Source: Prosapia bicincta
Lineage: Eukaryota > Arthropoda > Insecta > Hemiptera > Cercopidae
NCBI GenBank assembly: GCA_036971475.1
Contig: JBAIZL010000002.1
Location: 135,140,740-135,204,739, forward strand
DNA length: 64,000 bases
Reading direction: 5' to 3'
A program made the translations under genes and the position numbers. Shown piece after piece: positions 13,801 through 28,800 of the stretch. The notes under the pieces are model-generated. The model worked only from the letters and a program-made list of their open reading frames with translations, did no database searches and was not told the origin of the DNA. Numbering within the stretch: position 1 is the first letter of the stretch; each line of letters opens with the position of its first letter.

Positions 13801-16800
13801 TAGGTGCTTTAGGGTGAATTTGTTTTAGATGGGATTTTTTTGTTTTTGTTGATAATGTATTTAGATGTATACATATTTATAATAATTGTAATTATAAAGT
13901 AAAAAGTAACCAAAGAAATTTTTCTTTGTTAACAGTAGGTATTGGCTTGAAAAATTTTTGTTTGCATTCTTTTTTAAATTTCAGTATTAAAACATACACC
14001 TACCTATATTTTCTATAGTTATAAACATACAAGGAGATCTATAACTGATATAATGAACTAAGTATTGGGGTCTGGGTATCATAAATCAAAATATGCAACT
14101 CAAAGAAGTACTTTGCTCCTTTTTAAATTTAAGCTACAGATAAAAGACAAATACAAAAATGTAAAATAAAAAAAGGTAATAAATGTTCCCACTATGGAGT
14201 TTCATTCTATTTTGTAATATGGCAGTTTTACATGAACAAAAATGGAGAACTGTCATCTGTAAAATTAATGAGGGGGACGAGCTTGTTTCTTCTTTTTGCA
14301 AAGTTCTTTATTCTATGGTTCAAACTTTGTTCCATACAGATGTAAGTTATCTTCAACAGTTAGATAGTTTTTTTTATTATTAAGACTCAAAATCTCTTTT
14401 TGCAAAGATATGTTGCAGTAAATCCAATTACGAAATTTGTAGCAAAACGTAATATTTCTTTGTATTCATTCTGAACTTTATTAAAAGATTTATCAAGGAG
14501 TTCCTTATAAACAGTATTGAGATGTTGCTACTTTGTAATCTATTTAAAAAAAATTTTATTAACTAATGAGAACTCTTACATATTTTTTGGATGTCGTTTT
14601 GAAGTGAATGTAACATAGTATGAACAATGGACTAGGTCATGGAAATTAATGCTTAATAATTAACATTCAAGATCAATAAAGAAGGGTTTCTAATTAAGAT
14701 TACCCGATGCAGGATATGGAACTTACAGAGACTGTATGTTGCTAAGAATCCTTTGGCAGTACCTAACTCATTACTACTGAATTTTATCCAGAAGGAAGAT
14801 GATTCATTGATATTAACTGGTTTCTCACTGCCACAATAAGTGTTATGCAAAGCACCACTCGCTGAGCCAAGGCGCACTTCTACATAATCCAAGTTACAAT
14901 GCTCACTACTCTCCAAGTCAAAGTCAGTGAAAGAAATCATAGCTCTATTACCTGAAAACAAACAATGAATAAAAGTTGTAGATTTACAACAGATCTCATT
15001 ATATTCAATGTCTTATTTGGTCAGTCTCCATTTAAACATAAATACATATAATTATTTATAGTGTATTTACATGTATTTATTTATGTTTGTGTTACATTTT
15101 TTTATTGTACTAACCCTATGACACTTATTATTTCGAAATGAATGCTAAAAAGACCTTGGAGTATTTCCCTAGAGTGTGGCTCAGATATGTGGATGACATG
15201 TTTGCAGTGTTTGACAACGAAAAAAGCCTGGACAAGTTTTGTAATGAATAAATGGAATTTTTCCAAGTATAAAATTTACAATTCAAATAGAAAAAGAGGC
15301 ATGTTTGGCATTTTTAGATGGTACCAAGAATAAACAATAATTTAAGTTTTAGCGTTTATGGAAAACCAACACACACCAGCAAATTTATCACCAATGATTC
15401 ATTTCAAACAATATCACACAAAAAAGCAGTGTTCAGTTCTATGGTGCATTGTTTGATTAATATGCCTTTATCAGAATAATATTATAAAAGTGAGCTGAAT
15501 TACATTTATAGTGTAGCAAGTTTCAATGGATACAGTGAAATGTTTAGAGATGAAATCCACAAAAGGATGAAAAAAAGACAATAAGAAATCTGAGAAGTAT
15601 GTTAATAAGATATTTAAAAAAAAAAATTGTAAAATAACACATCATCCACCACTGTCTAATAAAATAAGAAAATCTCTAGGAAAAATAATAAGTTGAACGT
15701 GACAATTACCACTCCAAATAACCTGAAGAAGTTGTTAGGAAACCATAAAGACGCCATACCTAATGAAGAAAAGTCAGGAATCTATTGCCTGAAGTGTATC
15801 AAGTGACCTCTGAAATATATAGGCTAAACAAGAAGAAATATTAAAACTAGAGCTAAAGAACATTTTTCCCATGTTAAATACAGAGTGTACCAAAAAGAAT
15901 GACCCGATTTTAACTTGTAATAATATTGAAACAAATGTCACTAGGTAACTGAAACACTACCAGATGTAATCGGCATAGTTTAGAGTTTCAGAAAAAATCC
16001 GCTGTATGTCGCTCCGAGCGCTGACGTAGATCGTGCAGCCAGTCTCGCTCAATATGGTGTTGCGCAACAGAAAGTGTATTGTGTTATTGAATTTAGTCAT
16101 ACTCAATCAGTGGTCACAGTTCAGCGGGTGTTTTGTATTCGATTTCGTGCTAAACCACCATCACCAAAGAACATTCGACGGTGGTATAAACAGATTGAAG
16201 AAACCAGGTGCCTCTGTAAAGGGAAAAGTCCGGGTGTGCCACGCGTTCCTGAACAAACAGTAGAACAAATCCGACGAGCATTTGAGCGGAGCCCCTGTAA
16301 GTCTACGCATTGTGCTACGCGAGAACTTGCGTTACCGTACATGACAGTGTGCAGTGTATTACGGCGTTGTTTAGCCCTCAAACCATACCGATTACAACTG
16401 GTACAAGCTATTTGAGCTAGTGACAAAGTGAAGCGCGTGGACTTTAGCAATGCTATTCTACAGGACATAGAAGATGCCACGGTTGATATTCAGCGATGAG
16501 GCAACATTCCATATTAGCGGTAAGATTCACCGTCATAATGTGTGTATATGGGGGCTCGAAAATCCTCATGAAACAATTGAACACGAACGTGATTCACCAA
16601 AAGTGAATGTTTTTTGTGCTGTTTCGCAAAGCAAGGTTTATGGACCCTACTTTTTTAGGAACAAACTGTAACAGGACAATCATATATTGCAATGCTATAG
16701 AACTGGTTATTTCCACAACTTATTGACTGTGACAATTTCATCTATCAGCAAGATGGAGCACCACCACACTGGCAAAACGACATGCACAGTTTCCTCAATG

Positions 16801-19800
16801 CCAACTTTCCTCAACGTTGGATAGGGCGTGCAGGACCGCGAGACAGGCTTTACACTCGTGGCCTCCTAAGTCCCCTGACATAACACCATGCGATTTTTTC
16901 CTGTGGGGATATGTTAAGCAACGTGTTTACGTTCCTCCCTTACCTCGTAACATTTATTAACTAAAAACCAGAATATCAGCTGCTGTAGCTTCAGTGACAC
17001 CTTACGCTCAGTTTGGAATGAATTCAGCTATCGGCTAGATGTCCGTGCAGCCAATGGAAGACATATTGAACATTTATGATGGATTTTTATAAACTTATGT
17101 CTTTTGTGAATAATTTAGTATGAAATTTGTTGGTATTAAGCCCTTCTTCCTAAAAAATAATCTATTTAAAATCGGTTCATTCTTTTTGGTACATACTGTA
17201 TAACAGACCAGCAAAATCTGCGATGGTGAAACATTGTTTAGAGGAAAAGCATGAATTTAAAGTAGACGATGTAACCCTGTTAAAAAACATTGGTAAGAGT
17301 AGTGAATTGGATGTGTGGGAAACTTTGTATATTAATAGGAATAAAAATAATATTGTAAATAATGAGTTAGGCCGTATTCAAAATTATATAATAATGTAAT
17401 TAGTGTGACACAACAAAATTTGATTGTAACTTTTTGGTTAAAATCTTGAAATAATAATAATACTGAAATAATAATTATCTACTTTGTTTATATGTAATTA
17501 TGTGCATGGATAAGAATTTTATTGTAATTAATAAGATAGGTATACAATTTCTATTAGATGTATTATGTTTGAAGTAATGTTAAAAACTGTTGTTTTGCCA
17601 CGCCCACAGTATAAATATTAGAATTATAACTTTACTTTCACCTTAGTTGTAAGTTAGAGTTTGTAGTAGCAACACTCTCTGATGATGACTTTGTCATTGA
17701 AACGCGTATGAGTCAATAAATGATTAATTTGTGAGTCTTGTGTATGTCTTTTATTTGTTTTCACCTATACCTCGTCAAAATGATGACACTTCATTTCCAA
17801 AATTTATGTATCTATCAAATGAGCGGTTCGCACGCATCCATCTTCCCAGTACCTTCGTACCTACAGCAGGAGATGTCAGATACGCAGTTTCCCCGCTAAA
17901 GTTCATCTAAGTCCCCGTCTTAGTGAAACAGAGCTTGCATCTTCATTTTGACGAAACATAAGTGATCGTGTGACTTTTTCTTTATGATTGTGTTCTCTAA
18001 ATATATTTGTTTGTAAAAATTCTTTAATATTATTAAAAACTTGTTCTACAACTCATTCGTTTGCTACATTCTGTGTTTATTGTAATTAGAATGTGTTTAA
18101 CATTATTTTTAACAGGCTTTTTTTAAACATTTGTGTTTCACAATTCCAAACATAGTCATCGTAATTACTATTTTTCTTTCTAATAGTTGGATTCGTAGCT
18201 ACTATGTTTTCCAAGCACTAAAGAAGTATGATATACGTTAATAAAAAAACATTATTTTAGCAAACAAAAATGTTAAAAAAATTGGGGTAGTCAAATTGAC
18301 GATACATAAGTAATTGTGTGACAAATTTAGACATAAGTAATCTAGGGTTAATATGATTTTACTGAGTTGAAGTTTTAATTCAGGACTATGTATTACTCTG
18401 AAGATTGAACATTTGTTCTAAATCAGATAAAAACTGAACCGTGAACCTTAAAAATGTATATGTGAGAAAGTCAAAAGATTTTAAATAATTATTCAATAAA
18501 TATTGTTCTACTGTTTAAACAAAGAAAGGAAAGGTGGGAAAAAGTAAAATATAGTGCTTAAAATTTGATGCAAGATAAGATGATCATAGGATTTGTTTTT
18601 GAGAAATGAGATATTTCTAAATACATTTTTTTATAAATCTAAGAAAATAACATATCCAAGCACACAACGAAGATAAATAGGATATAAGGAAACAGCAAAA
18701 TAGACGGAACAATAATAAAGTGCTTAAAATATAACAAATAATAGGAAATAATAACACATTACTTACAGGTGTGAAAATATTTTAAATACCATGCTAATGA
18801 AGCTTAATACCACATGTAAATTGTGAATTACATTTGTAAAATATTTGTAAATTTCCCAAGAAAATAACACGAGTATTTTAAATAGAGTTTTATATAAGGA
18901 AAATACGGTTGATAAATGAGTCAGTAAATATTTATCTTAATTGCAGCAACATTTCAGCAATTTGTTTTTGCCTTCATTTAAACTGAAACTAGATCACAAA
19001 ATGTTTTGAAAATTACATCATAGAAAACAGTCACACTCAACTATAATAAATAAAAATTTATATAATTAAAATTAGTCAAATAAAAGTTATAAATAAACCC
19101 ATCAAAGTCAAGATAATATTGAAAATTAAAACTGTAACAATAATTTAAAACGAACAAAATTTATTATCATTATTATAAAAAATTATTATGATTGATTCTT
19201 ATAAATGACACTCGCTATATCAGAGTTAACGTTTTTCATAACTAGAATATTACATTGTTTTATAAATCAATTAACACATTCAGTCATAAACGTGAGTGAT
19301 AATCCCATGGTCATCCATCTGGACTAGATGCTTAAAACTGGTTTAGTTGGTGATGCAATGTGCAGTTGATTGACAAAAAAGTGTCAAGTTTTTAGTCTTA
19401 GACTGTGTAAAGAAAATATATTTTATTATTTGTGTGCTCTGGCCTTCTATTTCTGCAACAGATCTTTGTTCTTGTTTCATCTAATGTTGCACAATAATTT
19501 ATTACATAAGTTTTAGTGTTTACCTAGGCTTATTGCGTTTGCAAATTTTTTGTTAATGCAATATCCAAATGTACAGGTGTACCTGTGTATTTTTTATTCA
19601 AGTTGTGACCCTCAAGGGTCAGATAAAAAATGATCCAGAAGATGAATGGATACATTCATATACACACAATTTACAACATAATATGCACATTAAATTATGC
19701 TACAAATTATATTATCACTTTCTAAAATGATATACCTGGACTAGTTCTTATTTCCCAGATACACTCGGCATTAATGGGATATCCTTCTGGGTAGTGGGGA

Positions 19801-22800
19801 GAAGCAAAGGATCCATGCTCAGCAGTTAAAACACCACCACAAGCTGAAACAATACACCTGTGAATTGGTATATATACATGTAAACACAGAAACCTAATTA
19901 TAAGATGTAGAATAATAATTTTAAAACAGAATCAACAATAGAAATTTCGGACTAAACATATATTGTCTGAGGTACAGTGAATGTGAATTTATTTTATCAT
20001 TGTTAGATTGGAATTTATTTTTAATCATATACTAAAGAATAAAGAAATTTTGTTAATAATTTTAAAAATACAATAATAATATGTACCCTATTTACACACA
20101 TCTAAAGAAAAATTCAGATGCTTGGATATGTATGCTACATTTTGTAAAACAATAAATTTATTTTAGTTACGTTTCCTCTTCTACAGTCTATTTGTTATAG
20201 TTTCCGTAGACATAATTCATGAATTGAATGTTTATTAGAATTCTATATAGACTGTGATTTGTATGAAAATAATTCTAATTTTTCTAATAATACATATATC
20301 TAGGAAATCATTATTGTTCAGTAAGGAAGTTATTAGACCCAGGTCTATGAGAATTAAAGATTCCTAAAGACGAGTTTTCAACGGCCTAGATTGTAACCCT
20401 GACTTTAAGCTTAGACTAAGTTCAAAATAAAAAACATTGTTATGAAAGTACAATAAACATTTATAGTTACACACTTCTATGAGAGGATTTTATAAATAAA
20501 ATATACAAGACAAGCAGTAATATAAGCATGTAAGTAACATCTAACTAACATAACTCAAACATAATGTTACAAATTTTCCTTTTTTTGCATTTACAAAAAT
20601 TTATCTATTTTTTCTGATCAATCTAAGGTTGATAAAAGTATATATTTTACAGAAACTCAATTAATTTTGTATTTATTTTACAAAACACGTTTATTTTGGT
20701 ATTTAACCCTTTTTTATTTTTGGTACTTCAACCACCTTAACATGGTGAAAAGCTTCATGTTTATTTGTAAAGTGTAGTACATATGTAGGTATTTCCTATC
20801 TTACTTCAAGGAACTATGTAGAATATGATGTTATAATTTACATACATATATTTCTCTAAATGTTTTTAACATTGTTATTAAATGGGTAACAATAAATTTT
20901 TAAAATTTGAAAAAAGCTGAATTGGCAGCATACATTTTTTTTACAGAAATGTAATTTTTTATGAAGTAGAAGATTTAGTTCTCCACATAGAAAAATAAAA
21001 GTTTTAAAAATAATAAAAAACTATATTTGTTATATTTTCAAAAATTATAATTTATCTATACTAATATATAAAAATCTAATGGTGTCTGTCTGTGTGTGTG
21101 TGTTTGTGTGTGTTTTACTCAATCATGTAAAAATTACTCTACCCATTGAGCTGAAATTTGACACAGAGATTCTTACACATAGAGGTCAATTTATATTTCT
21201 AAATTCTATCAGGGCACCGCCCAACTGGCCTTGAAAACTCCCTTAACACTCAATTTTCCGTACTCCATTTAATACTTAACTTGACTTAATCAGCTGATAA
21301 TCACCTGTAACAGTCCCTTTAAACACATTTAAACAGGTGATAGTAAGTGATTGTTATTGATCTTCCTAGGTTAGTTTACTTCACAAATGTTATGTTACAA
21401 GCAGAAGTTTTTCCTTCCCTTGGTTTTCAAGAAAATAATCAGTAAGTTTATAGTTTGATATATTTATTGCGAACTAATCTATACTATTATATAAAAATTT
21501 AATGGTGTCTGCCTCTGTGTGTATTACTTAATCACATAAAATCTACTGGACCCATTGAGCTGAAACTTGTTATTTATTTCCCGTTCTCACGTGTTCGATG
21601 TTAGTGAAAAAAATTATACTGGACAACGAAGAAAGTCATCAGAGATACAAACAAAATTATGAAAACTCTCGCTCATGCCCCAAAAGTTTACAGTTTTGGA
21701 AAAATGTGATTCCCCCAAACAAAGTGCTAATAATGCTGGTAAAAATGCACACTCCCCACCCGTAATACAATGCATATAAAATGAATAAGAAACATGTCCT
21801 GAAGTTTATTGATAATTATTGTTTGTTATTGCCACAGAAGGTTAGTTTTATATACCTATAAAGTATCCGGCCAGGATAGATTTGGTTGTAATTTTATATG
21901 TTTAACCAAATGTACACATGTAAGGCTAGAATAGAGATCTTGTGATGAAGTATTATTTCACGGAAGTAGACGTTTAATTACGTAATGTATAAAATTACAA
22001 CCAAATATCCTGACTGGACACTTTACAGGTATAGTTTAATATAGGTACATAGTATTGTATAAAATTACAACCAAATCTATCATAACTAGAAACTTTATAG
22101 GTATGTTTAAATATATGTATACGTAGTATGGCACAAACATAGTATGGCGTAGTTGATACGCGGACATAGTACTTCTTATTACTCCGCAACGAATTTTTAA
22201 CCCAACTTTAATTTGATACAAATTTTATTTATTTCCTTGAGCAAGAGTTTTCATTATTTTTTCTTATCCCTGATGACTTTCTGCGTTGCCCAGTATAATT
22301 TTTTCCCTTAACAATCATGTGGGAACAGGAAATAAATACCTGAAATTTTACATGAACATTCTTAGGGTCCATGGTTTTCACAAAAACCTATTTTTATTTA
22401 GAAATTCTGTCAGGACACTGCCCCACTGGCCATGAAAACTCCCTCAACGGTAGGTTTATAAACTATAGTTCGATATATTTACTGGGGTTTAATTTTAGTA
22501 AATTAGATTCAACCCAAATACAAATACAAATTAAATCAATACAAATATTCATCAACACCCTTACGAAGGATGGATACTCTGCTAGTAAAATAACAATTTC
22601 TTTGTAATGCTTTATAAGATAATTATTATAATACATATTAAAGTAAAATTTATTATTTTATATGTTTTTTTTTTTTTTTTTTTTTTTTTGTAGGAAAACA
22701 TATATGTTGTGATCTATTTATTGAGAAATGTATGAGAAATAACAAAGAAATTAGATGGTTTAGTTTGTAGTAGTAGAAAATTAAAAATACATTATTGAAA

Positions 22801-25800
22801 ATTAAAATTTATTTTTAAAAGATACTTAATACAAATTCTATATAGTTTATAAGGAATTTATTCTAAAAATTGTAAAATATAGTTATTTATATTAAAAATA
22901 TATAATAAAGAATTGAAACTAAAGGAATTTGAAAAATCGTTTCACTTCTCCTGTGGCAAAGATGTTTTTGAAACTCAGTGAACATTAGTACTTTGCAGGA
23001 AATTTTGTAGTGTAACAAAATGCCCTAAATGAATGTATTATACAAAGAAATGAAAATATGAAATCTCACCTTTTCAATAATGTATTCAAAAATTATAAAT
23101 AAGTCAATCTGAATATTAGAAAGTTGAGAAATAATTAAATGAATCCTGGTCACTGTAAAATGGGGTTGTAAACCAATAAAATATTGTCTTGTCAGTGATT
23201 CGCAGCATTGAATAATGTGCTGACCCAGCGCAAAGCACAAATAAATGAGTAAGTAGTGGTTTTTTTGCTAAGTTAATACAAAAACGTGTAATATATACAA
23301 CAAACCTCAAGATGTAGAACACAAAAACTTCAAGTTTCAAATAAAATATTGTCTGACCAAATATATAGTTGAACAAAATAAAAAAACGGACTTATCCATT
23401 CCTCCAAAACCAGTCAACAAGAAGACATATGATAATACAGTAAAACTTGTTCAAAGTGGAACTTGAATAAGGTGGAATCTTGTACATAGCATAAAACTTT
23501 TCTGATTCTGAGTCAGTTACAATAGGCGTTATTGTTGTTTATTTTGTATAATGCGGAATTTGTTCAACACAGAAATGAAAAGAAAAATTCATGGAATTTG
23601 TTAAAAAGGATGTTTATAATAAAAAGACCTGCTTCTTTGTTTTTTTTTTCTAAAAAAGAAGAGACAGAAAGAGAGAGAGAGTGTGTGTGTATGATTAAAT
23701 AAATGGTTGAATTATTTTCATTTCCTAGGAACAAGGTTCAGATATGTATACAGTCACTCCACCTTTGCAAGGAAATCACAATCTATTTCTTTACCTGCTC
23801 ATAGCTGTACTTTCGTGCTCACAACCATACTCGTAATATGGCTAAATCATATGTATTGTTGTCGTTAAATAAAAAATTGAGAGTAATTAAATGGAAAGGA
23901 AATGATAAATTGTCCGTACTTGAAATAATGGTCCAGTTCTAGTGTGGTAAAACACAAATTTATGACAGCCTTAGGCATAAGGATAATGTAATGAACAAAT
24001 GGTTACAGGGAAATGGCCAAATGACGAGAAAAGCAAAGTTAACTGGTAATGAAGACATCAACGCTGTAGTGTGGAAGTGGTTTACCTGTCCAAGATCAAA
24101 AAATGTACAAATTTCGGGTCCAATGCAGCAAAGTACAGCTCTTGTAGTAGCCAAATCTCTTGACAACGACCAGTTTAAACCGTCTATAGGAAGACTAAAC
24201 AATTTCAAGAAGAGACACAACACTGTCTAGAATGAAATCTGTGATGAATTGAAAGATGCAGAAAGTGTTGTAAATGAGTGGATACAACTGCAAGATTTGA
24301 TTGCAGACTATGAATCTAAAGACATTCATAATGCATAAGAAACTAGTTTACTTTTTCAGGAATCACTCATAGTTAAAAAGGAAAAATATGCTTGGGTTAA
24401 CTGTCAAAATAAAGACTTACGGTATTATTATGAAGGAAATATTGTAAAGCCTGTTGTATTGGAAAGAAGGCAATACTAGTGTTTCGAAAACTTAAAAATT
24501 GAAAATTTAGCAAAACAATAAGGATTGGATGACTGCTGCTATGGCGAAAGGATGTTTAAATGGGTTCAATGCCAAAATGAAAAAAGAAAAAAACAAAAAG
24601 GTATTCTTTTCCTGGACAATTCCACCCGCCACCTTCACATAATTCTTTTGAATATGAAACTGATTTGATTCCCACTTAGTGCTACAAGGGTATTGGCGTC
24701 TATGAATATAGATATTATTTGCACATTTAAATAGTAATACAGGGGCTATTTAATGCAATCTTTGATTTTAAATATAGAAGAATCTAATAGGTCTTATAAT
24801 TTGGCAAGATCTGTGTCAATTTTGAATGCTTGATTGAGACTGGATTGAAAACTGTATTGGGTTGGCTGTCAAACAATTTAAAAATGAAACAGTAACAATG
24901 CTTTTGTCGAAACAGGGTTTAGTTAAAGTGATGACAGACAATATTACAGAAGCAAATAAAATGGTAATATCCATTCTTTCTAGAGACCAAAATATGCATG
25001 TAATTCTGATGACTTTATTCGTGGTGATGACAATCTTGCCATACTTCATAACTTTGAATCGGCTTCAGATCTTTTAACCATCAGAACTACACGAAAACGA
25101 AGAGAATGAGAAAGAAGAAGATGGGGATGAAGAGAAAGCAGCCAGAGGATCAGGGGTCCAAACAAAGGTACATACTCATGAAGAGGCCCTACGAAGCACA
25201 GAAGGTGTCTTGCAGTTCGTTGCTGATTTTATCTCTTCTTGTCTCCTTGAGCACTTGTACTCTGTAAAGGACTGCATCCAATCGGATATGGTAACTAAAG
25301 ATTCAGATGTGAAATGTGAGATTCTGTTTGTGAAGTGGTATAACAACAAGTGTATCACTGTTGGAACAAATTTTGACACTTATATCCCCTGGCTCGTGCA
25401 TCATGGTGGAGCAGGATGTCAAGGCATAAAGTGTCTGTTCACAATCAAATGCCATAAAATCCTAGAACAAATACATGGGTGGAGTTGACTAGTACGTCTG
25501 GCAAGTTGGGAAGTATAACTTCTCTATTCATGGTAAAAAGTGGTACTGGTGTTTGTTTACACAAATGGTTATACTACCATGGATATTCTTGAATTCAGAA
25601 GAAATGCTGCTATTGCATGTTTTAAAAGAAAACCTATAAAGCAAGGGAGGACAACTAATACATTCTCTTCAACATCTGTCGTAGACCCCATACGTTGGAA
25701 GAAGTCATGTTAAATCAAGACAATATATATATCCCAAGGAGAGAACTGCAATGTGAAGCCTCCCATCTTTTGTAGAAGTGAATTGTAACTTTCTGTAAAA

Positions 25801-28800
25801 ACTGTTTCGTCACTAATCACATCAAAAAAGGATAAATTCGATTTTTAAATTTACCATTTTGACGAAATATTTTATAGTCCTTTTAAAACAAAGGTCATAA
25901 ACATAAATTGTCATAAAATATCGTTTCTGAATATATTTACATAATTAGTGCATTGTTACTTGATTGTCCCAGCATCCTATTTTTAGGATACCTCAGCATT
26001 CGTAACAGGTAAGAGATATTTTTGTAAAATTATAAATATGGTTTCTATACATGCATACAAACAATTTAATATCACGTTTTCAAAAAAAGGTTTCTTTTAA
26101 AAATCATCGGCATTAACCCTTAGCACTCGACTGTCGGGGGAGCCCCGCCAAGCGTATATTGTAGTTTACTCGTATGTCGGGGGTCACCCGACACGATTTT
26201 CAAATGCCTATAACTCGTCTGCGGCAAAGCCGACGACATTCAATCTTTTACCGTTTGGTGCTACACTCTATTGACAATAATGTGAACAAAGTTGAAAATG
26301 CCTAGGAATATGTAAGTCATCACAAAATCTAGTTTGCCGCTACGTTGTAAGCTGCAAGTAGGTAACAGTTTTGCCGGTTATTTGTTTACTCGTAGTTTGC
26401 CGTGAATTCACGTGCAATTAGTGATTCTGAAATTCCTGATCTTTTACTTGATCCTGATTTATTAGAATTTAGTTCAGTTTCATAAGCAAAATATCTAAAC
26501 CAACAGGTATTTGTAAATATAACCAGTTTATGGGTGGTGTAGATTTAGCTGTTCAATATAATGAACCGTGCAGTTTTACAAAACGAACAAATAAATGGTG
26601 GAGGACAATGTTTTTCTGGCTATTAGATGTAGCTGTAGTAAATAGTTTTATTATCTATAATAACAAAAAAAAAGAAAATGAAAGAAAATCCTGTTAAAAA
26701 AAAATAGTTTCGCCAAAACATGGTGAGGGAACGCATTCGTGATATCAGGAATAACCCGTATAGTGAGAGGGGTCGGCCGTCAACTACTGACAAAGAAGAA
26801 AGACTGAATTGGAAATTACATTTAATCTTATCCAATGATAAAAATACTTCTAAGGATTGTGTAGTTTGCAGTAACAGGAAGATAAAAGGATGTAGAAGGG
26901 AAACAGTTTTTCACTACAAAACATGCGGCAGAAAACCAAGACTTCATCCGGAAGGCTGTTTTCAAAAATATCATACTCTGCAAAATTACAAATAAGATAA
27001 TAAAATCATGTACATACAGTATTAGTGAATAAAAATAACTTAGTTTACTAAAATCATGTAAGAGAAAACAAAGTTTTCCATAAACAATAATGCAACCTGC
27101 AGGTGAGGAATTTGTCACAATTTAATTACAAGTGGGGAAGCAAAGCATGTTACAAAAATCGAGTGCTAAGGGTTAATGGGTTAGTAATTAAGTGTTATTT
27201 TATTATTTTTATTCTACTAATTCATACCTGTAGGTAAAACGGAGTATGTTGCTTCAATAATTCCTAAAGTCATGTAGACAGCATTGTATATAGTCAATGT
27301 AAGCGCATGACCAGAGCTACGCACTGGTGTAGGTATTTTATCACCACAGAAGTTTAATAACACAGGACCACCTTCAACCTCTCCATCATACACAGTGATA
27401 TTCCTTGATACACACTGACCATCTTTTTCCAAGGGACTAAGGTGATTGTCCAAATGATTAAATGTTAAAGTTACTCGAGATTCTAAAACAAATAATAGAA
27501 AGTAAATGTATAAGCAGCAAAGCGAGCTTTTCAACATGAATGTAATGCCTAGAATGATAGATATGAGATAATTTAAATTTCAAGAGGCATATAAGTTAGT
27601 CTAAGACTGTGTTAGCCAAGGTTTGAATGTTGTAAATGGTAACACAATTAAATACTATTTATTTGAACAAAATATCTGAAATAATAAATCCACAAAAACC
27701 TCTTAACCACAAACTTTCTTTAATTTACCCTAATGTACATTTCAGTTACAAAGTAACCATCCTCAGAGGGATAACATACAAAGACTGATTAACACTAGAA
27801 AAATACCTTATTTATAATCTACAGAACTAGTCACTCCCACACCGACCGCCGCATGAAATGTAAGTTGGCATCATTTTCGGTTAAGAATACACTTGATTTT
27901 GTAGAGAAGGTTAAGAATATTAGATTAACAGATGAAGAAATTTTAGTTTCTTTTGATGTTTGTTCTCTGTTTCCAAGTATTCCGGTAACGGAAACTTTAA
28001 ATTTGTTAAGAGATTTTAATTGAGAATGATGTCGATATTGAGAGAGTTGACCAATATGTAAAATTAACTAATTGTTGTATGAATAATAATTATTTTCAAT
28101 TTAATAATAATTTTTATAAACAAAAAGATGGTACAACAATGGGAAACAGCCTATCACCTTTTTCAGCAGAACTCTTTATGAGTCATTTTGAATTAGGATT
28201 GAAAAAGAAACTTGAATATTTTCCTCATGTCTGGATAAGATATGTTGATGATATTTTCGCTATATTTAATATTAAAGAGTTTCAAATAGATCCATTTCTA
28301 AGGATCATCAATGATCAACATCCTAATATTATATTTACTTATGAAATTGAAAGAGATAAACGTTTACCGTTTCTTGATGTTTATTGTATTAGAAATAGAG
28401 ATAAAATAGTTTTTGATATTTATAGAAAGCCAACATCCAATGATAGATTTATTCCAAACGAATCTAACCATTGTAACCAACACAAATTTGCAGCTTTCAA
28501 TTCTTTAGTTAATAGGTTGATTAATATTCCTTTGAGTAAAAGACGTTTTGATATTGAATTAGAACATATTAAAAGTACAGCTGAATTTAATGGTTATGAA
28601 CGTAAAATTATTGATAATATCCTTAGGAAGCAAAAGATTAGGATTTTTCGGAAGAAATTAACAACATTACCTTTGGAAACTAAAGAAGAAAGCCGTTTTA
28701 TTAGTTTACCTTTTGACAAAGTTTTAACCAAAGGGCTGGAGGGAATTTTTAAGAATGTTAAATTGAGAGTTGCATATAAAAATCATAATAACCTTAAAAA

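Larger units (their letters stand above)
15125..17745 (+). mobile_element. PLE family 2, plus strand, split by a mariner/Tc element
   Basis: Left part 15125-15880 encodes KDLGVFP, RYVDDMFAVFDNEKSLDKF (RT catalytic YVDD), and then the GIY-YIG region (CLKCIKxPLKYIGxTRRNIK-like, with stops). The right part resumes at 17201 with RPAKSAMVKHCLEEKHEFKV and LLKNIGKSSELDVWETLYIN, the usual PLE C-terminus. The 3' end has CTGATGATGACTTTGTCATT then GAAACGCG. Removing 15881-17198 and one TA restores continuity. It is frame-broken and surely inactive. Confidence 0.85.

Noticed and set aside
16121..16480. Minus-strand 119-codon open frame
   Set aside because: It is the antisense of the mariner/Tc transposase, which has clear motifs on the plus strand.
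21061..21200. SINE with tRNA-type promoter
   Set aside because: I could not find A and B box motifs; the start sequence fits Helitron-like ends better.
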